Positions 58,127-64,000 of a stretch of 64,000 nucleotides of DNA are shown one piece after another. The translations under genes were made by a program, and so were the position numbers. Numbering within the stretch: the first letter of the stretch is position 1; each line of letters starts with the position of its first letter. The notes under the pieces were generated by a model. That model did no database searches, was not told where the DNA came from, and saw only the letters and a list, made by a program, of their open reading frames with translations. The stretch comes from Picocystis sp. L7 (lineage: Eukaryota > Chlorophyta > Picocystophyceae > Picocystales > Picocystaceae). The stretch is from the NCBI GenBank assembly GCA_020975725.1, contig QXJR01000029.1:1-64000 (forward strand), read 5' to 3'.

Positions 58127-60349
58127 CTAGGACACTTCATTCAGATCTGCCTTGCCATCCAAAAGCTGCTGCACTCGAAGGGCTTCTGAAGTAGCAGCTT
58201 CATCGCACGGAGTCCTTCCCCACTTATCTACTAGGTGGGGATTGGCACCGTGCCGCAGTAATATGGCTGTTGCAGCCACATCCCCCTGCATTGCGGCAAT
58301 GTGAAGTGCGCTTCGTCCTACAAAGTCCTGTGCAGCGGCTGGTGCACCAGCCAGAAGAAGCACTGCAAGCAACTTATGGTCGTGCTGGGCAACTGCAATG
58401 CACAACCGCTTCGCAGATTCATCTTCAATAAATCCTAAACTAGCCCCTACGCGGAGCAGCTGTTCTGCGACATCTGTGTGTTTATTTTCTACTGCCTCCC
58501 TCAGTGCTGTCCTACCAAAGCTATCTTGCTGATTCACATCTATCCCTGGAGTATCAAGCAGCAAGGAGACAACACGTTGGTCCCCCTCTGCTGCTGCAAG
58601 CATGAGTGCAGTGCGCCCTTCATCATTGGGTGTGTTGACGTCGATCCCCTCTTTGATGACCATGCGAACGGTGGCTGCATCGCCCCTGGCTGCAGCAAAT
58701 CTGAGCGCTGTTGTTTCACTCTGGGTGTAAGAAGCCAAGTTAGACTCAATGAGGCCTTTCAATCTCTTCACATCTTGCACAGTGTTCTCTCCCTTTCCTC
58801 GCATACTGTAACTACCCTTACTCGAGGCATCGGTTTCCAAGCCCACGCCTGCCAACTTCTCCAGCAAGTTTGTTAGTATTTTACGTGCGCTTGCTGGGTG
58901 CAACTTGGCGATCTTCCTATATTTTTCCCGAGGAAGGATGAGCACTTTGCACACTGTCAACGTGTGCGCCCTGCTTGGCACCTCCCCCCCAAGTATGAAC
59001 TGGATATCCCCAATGAGGTCTCCAGGCTCGCAGAGCACACCCTTTCGCCCGGTGGAGGGAGGCTCCATGCTTTTCAGAGAAGCGCCGAGGGTGTCCTTGG
59101 CGTCCGCCTGCAGTTCGACCAATCCTGCGACCAGCATGTACAGGCTGCCAACTGTGCTTCCTGGTTCGATCATGTCTACCCCAGGAAGAAAGAAATCCAC
59201 GTTACAATGGGCTACCACCAGGTCCAGGAAGCGCCTGCTTACTCCTTGTAGGAGGGGAGCGCGCTGCAGGCATGGCAAGTACAGCCGACGGAGCACTTGT
59301 AAACGCACCTCGCCAGGAAAGCTTCGTAAGACATTCTCATCAGAAATACCCTCGACATCGAACCTCAGCCTCAGGTGGTCCATCATGGTGGCCTTGAGTT
59401 GCGGATCCAGCTGATGAATGGCGCAGAATCGTTTGACATTGTGAGAGGATTCGCGAAGTTTCATGGCCTTGTTGTCGGCTTTGACCAGCAGCAGGAAGGA
59501 CGTTTGTACGTACGCCATCAGGATGATCCCCAGGAACATGAACAGTGCCACCCATACCTGTTCTACTGTGTTTGAGGGGAAATAGTCCCCAAACCCGATG
59601 GTCTGGAAGGTGCTCATAGCCCAGTAGAGCGAAGCGATGTACCTTTGTGCGAGGTTCATGGAGTCAAAGGGAACGGGGCCCTGTTGCACCCACGTTTCGG
59701 CAGAGAATCCTTCTCTTCTTGCGATGAAGTAGAACCCAGCCGCACTGAAGTTGCAGAAGAGCATGACGTACAGGAAGTTACGGAACAGGGTCACCAGCAG
59801 CAGGGACACTTTGTGGTTGTACTGCAATCGGAGAACCAGTTGCGCGAGTCGATACAGACGAAGCAGCCTGAGCAGCCTGACCAGGGCCAGGTAGCTGGCC
59901 AAGGAGGTCTGCTGGTTGATTTCACCTGCAGCTGCCAGCACCACCACGTCCAGTGGGAACAAGGCCAAGAGATCCACCCAGAACATCCCCTTCACATATT
60001 TCTGGGCGATTTCTCTTCGATCCAGGACGAGTCGATTCCCGCGGTAGAAGCCCAAATTGAACTGCACGGCCATGTCCACCACGAACACGGCTTCCAGGAG
60101 GTACTGCACCACCGCTCCTGCGTCATCGTAAGGCGCGAATCCCACGTCCTTGGAGTAGGCGATCTCGTTGGGCACGACGAATCCCGACAGGACCGCGGCC
60201 ACCACGGTGGCGGCCCACCAGTACCGATACCCGCGGTGGGACGGGAGGAAGACCGGCCATGCACGTGGATCCGCCATCTTCGGCATTCGGCCTCGCAGGG
60301 ACGCCATTCCATCGAAGATGGACGGCATGCGCATCGTCGACCTTCGCAT
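58127..60349 (-). CDS. Voltage-gated K+ channel with CNBD and ankyrin repeats (intronless)
   Basis: 740 residues from an ATG at 60349, no intron. S1 (YWWAATVVAAVLSGFVVP), S2, S3 (FWVDLLALFPLDVVVL), S4 with regular Arg (YLALVRLLRLLRLYRLAQLV), S5, pore with the filter TIGFGD (QRYIASLYWAMSTFQTIGFG), and S6. A cyclic-nucleotide-binding-like domain includes PSRAHTLTVCKVLI, with the Arg of its phosphate cassette present, then about five ankyrin repeats (NDEGRTALMLAAAEGDQRVV, FGRTALREAVENKHTDVAEQ). It is a paralog of the gene at 55247 and convergent with it, so they arose by inverted duplication. The filter GFGD rather than GYGE suggests a somewhat different conductance. A palindrome CCCTTTCGAAAGGG lies 94 bp upstream of the ATG. 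Confidence 0.9.
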   Translation of the reverse strand: MRRSTMRMPSIFDGMASLRGRMPKMADPRAWPVFLPSHRGYRYWWAATVVAAVLSGFVVPNEIAYSKDVGFAPYDDAGAVVQYLLEAVFVVDMAVQFNLGFYRGNRLVLDRREIAQKYVKGMFWVDLLALFPLDVVVLAAAGEINQQTSLASYLALVRLLRLLRLYRLAQLVLRLQYNHKVSLLLVTLFRNFLYVMLFCNFSAAGFYFIARREGFSAETWVQQGPVPFDSMNLAQRYIASLYWAMSTFQTIGFGDYFPSNTVEQVWVALFMFLGIILMAYVQTSFLLLVKADNKAMKLRESSHNVKRFCAIHQLDPQLKATMMDHLRLRFDVEGISDENVLRSFPGEVRLQVLRRLYLPCLQRAPLLQGVSRRFLDLVVAHCNVDFFLPGVDMIEPGSTVGSLYMLVAGLVELQADAKDTLGASLKSMEPPSTGRKGVLCEPGDLIGDIQFILGGEVPSRAHTLTVCKVLILPREKYRKIAKLHPASARKILTNLLEKLAGVGLETDASSKGSYSMRGKGENTVQDVKRLKGLIESNLASYTQSETTALRFAAARGDAATVRMVIKEGIDVNTPNDEGRTALMLAAAEGDQRVVSLLLDTPGIDVNQQDSFGRTALREAVENKHTDVAEQLLRVGASLGFIEDESAKRLCIAVAQHDHKLLAVLLLAGAPAAAQDFVGRSALHIAAMQGDVAATAILLRHGANPHLVDKWGRTPCDEAATSEALRVQQLLDGKADLNEVS

Positions 60350-62559
60350 GCCGTCGCATCCGACACGTAGAAGGTGATGGGAAAAGGAAACGTATCGGAC
60401 AAACCGATTCCATTCCCATGGAGATCCCCGTCCCTATCCCATCCCTTTCGAAAGGGAAACGGACCCGTCCGACCCCAGAAAGAGAGAAGGCAATGGGTCC
60501 CGTCCCAGATGGAGAAGAAGAAACCAACCAGGGGATGTACGCCTCCACAAAACGAACCAACCAACAAGCAAGCAAAAAGCGGCACGCGTGAGATTCAAGA
60601 CGAGGAGACGGGAAGAAACGGAAGGAAGGAAAGAGGATCGGAATCGAAAGTGGACCTTCGATGCCCGCGCCTTCGATCGGAATCCCCATCTTCGAACGGC
60701 AAGGTGGCTCCACCTCGGTTTCGCCTTTGCTTTCTTGCCGGAGCTCGTTCTCGTGCGGACGGGAATCCCGTCCTGCTGCAACAGGCCACGCAGTCGATGC
60801 AAAGCAAATCGAGCAAGAAGGTGAATGGAAACTTTCATTTTGCTTCATGCACCACAAACAAGTCGAACATGAAGGTCCAAGATTTAAAACGGTTGGCCAA
60901 GTTTCGATGCTCTTTCAAAAGATCCACAGCGCCATGCGACAGAAGTTGAACCCAAAGCAGAGGATACTTCACCTACGAAGGAATAGGACACGGGTAATTC
61001 TTGATCGAACGTTGAGATCATTCGCACTTGCGAGAGCATAGTGCTTGTTGCACAACTGTCCTTTAGTGAATCGAGCTAACAACACCAAATTCATTTGTGT
61101 TTCATTCTTGGAAAATCTGGATGGTAGCAGGAAATTCAAGAATATGCTATTGGTCTTTTCAATCTTCGGATTAACATGACATGAATTTGACAAAGTTTAC
61201 TTAGTCACCTATTAAAACGCTAGGTAGAAAAGATTTTGCGGAACATTGGAAGTGGTTCCATCCATCATGGATTGATCAAAGGAATTTCCTCACGCAACCA
61301 TTGCTTTTACGAACAATAAATGTTGTTGAGAGCTTAGATGATTTTGATCTCGCGCGTGCTAGTTACGATGAAGATGGGCACGCTGACAAGGCATCCTTCT
61401 TGATCATTACGCAACTTTGATGGACGAGGTGGGAACATAACTACTTATTTAGATTTTAGCTTGCTCTACAAGCTTGTCTTCTCTTTCGAGAGTTCTAAAA
61501 ATTGTACCACTCTTGACTTTGTGTCCAATATTGCAATACTTTTGAAATATTTTCAAGAGTATTGTGTGCATTGTTGTGCCCATGGTAATCACGAGTGCTT
61601 CTACATGCAGAGCGGGTGAAAAGGGAGGCAACATGACGTTTTCACTACAAATGTAATAGGCCGCTCCATCACGATATGGGTCATCTACAACTCTACCAAG
61701 GCATGGCCGGCCTTTCGCTATGCTAACAATGACATTTACGACTTTTCTCATAAGCGCACATACTTAACATTCAATGCACGATCTTAATTATCCCAATGGC
61801 TTTTTTCCACCATACTCTATGGCACGAGGATGATTTCACAATATTTTTGGTAACGAAGCAAGCTGTGAGGGCAAGATGACCAAGAAACTTTCTATAGAAA
61901 TTTTAATCGGACCATTTGCACCAAATACTACAACATTATCTTGCATTGTTATAATTTGCAGACAATGGTGAAGTTTAGGGCTTCGGAGCAAGTTTTGCTC
62001 TGGGTTTTCTTGGACCTTCCCTTATTCGAACTTTGTTGAAGCCTTCACGGTGCAACGATAAAAAGCTGCTAGGACTTTTATGTTGTAGCACCCATGGCTT
62101 GCTGTAGAAAAGATGAAGGATCAACATCGACATCTTTCTTTGAATGAGCAGGTCTTTGAGTACGACTTGCATCCTTATGTAGTACCTGGTCATGGAAAGA
62201 CGGCGTCGAGGTGATGGTGCTTCCCTAACCGCGGCAAGGCTTGCTAAAGCAAGAACATGAAGGGTAAGGTGACCTACGTCTGAGCCTTTGTAGAGCTCCT
62301 CAGTAGATCGAGCGTTGCGTCTCTTAAAGATTGTGCATTCAGCGCATTGAGATTGGACTGGTGATGGGGGATGCTTTCTTGAACCGATGGTCGCATGAAT
62401 TGATGAGTTTGTTTGATGGACCATAGGCTGCGTTCACCATAAAATCGCCCAACCTACCCATCGGCACATCTTTTGAAGACACGAAGCAGAACGCCGCATC
62501 ATGTTCTCCCACATTCCTATCTGGTTCGGATACAGAAGGACGAGTGCGATCTTCAACGT
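60350..62559. other. Promoter and AT-rich intergenic DNA
   Basis: 60350-60650 is the upstream region of the K+ channel gene, with a purine/pyrimidine-rich mix and the CCCTTTCGAAAGGG palindrome. From about 61000 to 62500 the DNA is AT-rich, with no frame over 150 codons and no recognisable protein. Confidence 0.5.
60443..60456. promoter_or_regulatory. 14-bp palindrome upstream of K+ channel gene
   Basis: CCCTTTCGAAAGGG, 94 bases upstream of the ATG at 60349. The identical sequence is upstream of the phosphomannomutase gene at 63495, so it is a candidate shared promoter element. Confidence 0.5.
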
Positions 62560-63457
62560 TTATGACAAGAAAATCGTCTTGACCTGTGCCATAGTGTCTT
62601 CGGGCGATGTTACTGTATGGCCCCTGGTCCTGTCCGATGCAAAGATTTCGTAATCGTTCCCTCCTGGGTACGTTTTGTCCCCGAAGAAATGGATCTCGTC
62701 AAAATCATCCAAGTACCTCAGGCAGAAAGTCTTGTCCCATCCGCTGGGAAACACATCGAAGCTGATCTGTCCCCCGATGGAATACGTCAGATTGTAATCA
62801 GCGAACCTTTCCTTCAGCACGCCCACCATCTTCGATCGCACGTTGGCTGTTTGATCGAACTCTTCAAAGGCATCCCTCTCTTCTTGGCTGCAATTCCTTC
62901 CGATGGGAGATACGTTCAACATCCCATTCCTGAACTCCACGAAGGTTCCTCTCTTGATGGGGATGTCCAGATCTGCGATGTAATGAAGGATGAAGTTGAT
63001 CAGCGCTTGAAGCTTGCCTTCTCCCAGGTAGGTTCGCAAGCTCTGGGTGTCCAGCAGCTGTCCTTCCTTGTGTGCCATCAGTCCGTTCTCCGAGAACACG
63101 TAATCGTAATCCTGCACGGCGCTTGCACCGAGCTGTTCGGAGATCTTCGACAGGTCCGAGCCGCCTACGATGCCCACGTTCACGATCTTGCGTGATCTGT
63201 ATCGTCAGAAAAGCGCTTTGCGTCCTTTCCGAGGCTTCGTTGCTTCATCACGACGCGCCGACGCACCTTCCTCAACTCTTGCAAGAACTTCAGCATCGTT
63301 GGGCTCGCCACCTGCGTCCTCCCAGGAAGTCAGCCACGTGCCTTACCTTCGCATGCGATCCATAGCTCTCCTCCCTCACCTTCCTCGGCTGCGTGAGCGT
63401 CCCGTCCACGTCGAAGAGCGCGATCTTGCGTCCTGGAGACGCCATAGCCGTCGCCAT
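62560..63457 (-). CDS. PMM: Phosphomannomutase (three exons)
   Basis: Exons 63457-63380, 63311-63267 and 63186-62560 join to 249 residues, close to the 246 of human PMM2. The enzyme interconverts mannose-6-phosphate and mannose-1-phosphate in the cytosol, feeding GDP-mannose for glycosylation and wall glycans. Residues 12-23 carry the HAD motif [10 protein letters not shown], with nucleophile Asp16 and acid/base Asp18. The 45-nt exon codes [15 protein letters not shown], matching the family helix, and the junction reads [14 protein letters not shown]. Further family blocks: [65 protein letters not shown], and the end [14 protein letters not shown]. Introns are 68 and 80 nt with GT-AG ends (GTGAGG to CGCAG; GTGCGT to GCAAG). 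The start MATAMASP was chosen from the family's N-terminal length. Confidence 0.94.
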
Positions 63458-63494
63458 GCGCTTCGAAACCGAACCTACGAAAGGAATGGATTTC

Positions 63495-63508
63495 CCTTTC
63501 GAAAGGGA
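63495..63508. promoter_or_regulatory. 14-bp palindrome upstream of phosphomannomutase
   Basis: CCCTTTCGAAAGGG, 38 bases upstream of the chosen ATG at 63457; a second copy is at 60443. It is near enough to the start to lie in the core promoter or 5' UTR. Confidence 0.5.
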
Positions 63509-64000
63509 CCAGCTGCCCTTTTCGATCGGGGATCCGTTTCCCTTTACGAAAACGGGGGACGAAAGGGGATTCGTAGAGGCCACCTGAAGATGGGATGGAA
63601 TGCCCAGGTGGAGTCATGCACCACCACATAGCTGCATTCGAGGATGGAAAAGATGGATTCCCATCCTCCTGCCTGGTGGCATGCGAAGTTTGACGGAAAT
63701 TCAGGCAGGAGGATTCGGCAAAAGGGACGATCTCTCGCCTGTCCAGTTGCAGGTGAAAGTTGTCCGAGAAGCCCAGCGGCCGCCCCTTCAAAGACTAGCC
63801 TCATCGCTGCATATACTTCAACACGTGCTCGCGCATCATCCTGACGTGTAGTCCAGGATTGTCGATGCGAGCATGCGATCTCTAGAAACACGAGTCATAT
63901 GAAAAGCCACCCGCAAGTGACCGATCCCCGAGGACATGCAGCACGAACCACAGCTTTTCAAAGCTCCTATCTTTCGCCAGAGTGGTCTCACGTGAAATCG
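63509..64000. other. No gene seen at the window end
   Basis: Short frames on both strands with no recognisable motif. It is presumably upstream DNA of the phosphomannomutase gene or the edge of a gene beyond the window. Confidence 0.4.

Noticed and set aside
1-64000. tRNA, rRNA or other structured RNA genes
   Set aside because: I looked for T-loop-like GGTTCGAATCC boxes and long conserved stems by eye and found none that I could support; a covariance-model scan would be needed to exclude them.

Overview
The window is the left end of a chromosome of a protist-type eukaryote, read from the telomere inward. It opens with a plant/alga-type telomere (CCCTAAA units mixed with CCCTAA). The genes are mostly intronless. 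The two genes where introns can be demonstrated have very short ones (68-98 nt, GT-AG) that isolate micro-exons of 40 and 45 nt. Protein content fits a unicellular alga or related protist: surface proteins with DUF285 (BspA-like) repeats, a polysaccharide-lyase/glycosyltransferase fusion, an exostosin-like glycosyltransferase, ankyrin-bearing voltage-gated K+ channels and phosphomannomutase. The sequence alone does not settle which lineage it is.

Layout. 1-13 kb is subtelomere. It holds a coding frame cut off by the telomere, a possible SET-domain ORF, a 1,180-residue intronless orphan ORF, and at least six unrelated tandem arrays (204-bp x2, 26-bp x~36, 184-bp x3, 19/20-bp x~43, 187-bp x4, and a CAG/GGATGGAT array). 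13-21.5 kb holds two decayed PIF/Harbinger copies, each a transposase plus a Myb/SANT-like ORF, on either side of an EF-hand/DUF285 membrane protein gene. 22-25.7 kb is gene-poor and carries a relic of the 5' end of a piggyBac element. 25.7-42 kb is a gene island: DUF285-Hint protein, alginate-lyase/glycosyltransferase fusion, a large EF-hand membrane protein, a secreted DUF285 protein, and a coiled-coil membrane protein, with one retroelement fossil. 42.8-45.8 kb is an apparently whole piggyBac transposon flanked by copies of a 22-bp palindrome. 45.8-49 kb is AT-rich and empty. 49-64 kb holds a secreted orphan, an exostosin-like enzyme, two tail-to-tail K+ channel paralogs and phosphomannomutase.

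How the genes fit together. Much of the interior is cell-surface or secretory biology. Phosphomannomutase supplies mannose-1-phosphate for glycans, the exostosin and the glycosyltransferase-lyase fusion are Golgi-type type II enzymes, and the DUF285 and EF-hand proteins are secreted or anchored surface proteins. The most notable observations are: (i) a DUF285 ectodomain fused to a Hedgehog-type Hint autoprocessing domain; (ii) one EF-hand plus transmembrane anchor carrying two unrelated ectodomains in two genes, with the EF-hand loop at the same residues 47-58; (iii) a glycosyltransferase-like domain fused to an alginate-lyase-family domain; (iv) a 40-nt micro-exon coding the K+ channel pore helix; and (v) an intact-looking piggyBac together with an older relic of its own family. 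All assignments rest on reading the sequence by eye; no database search was run.
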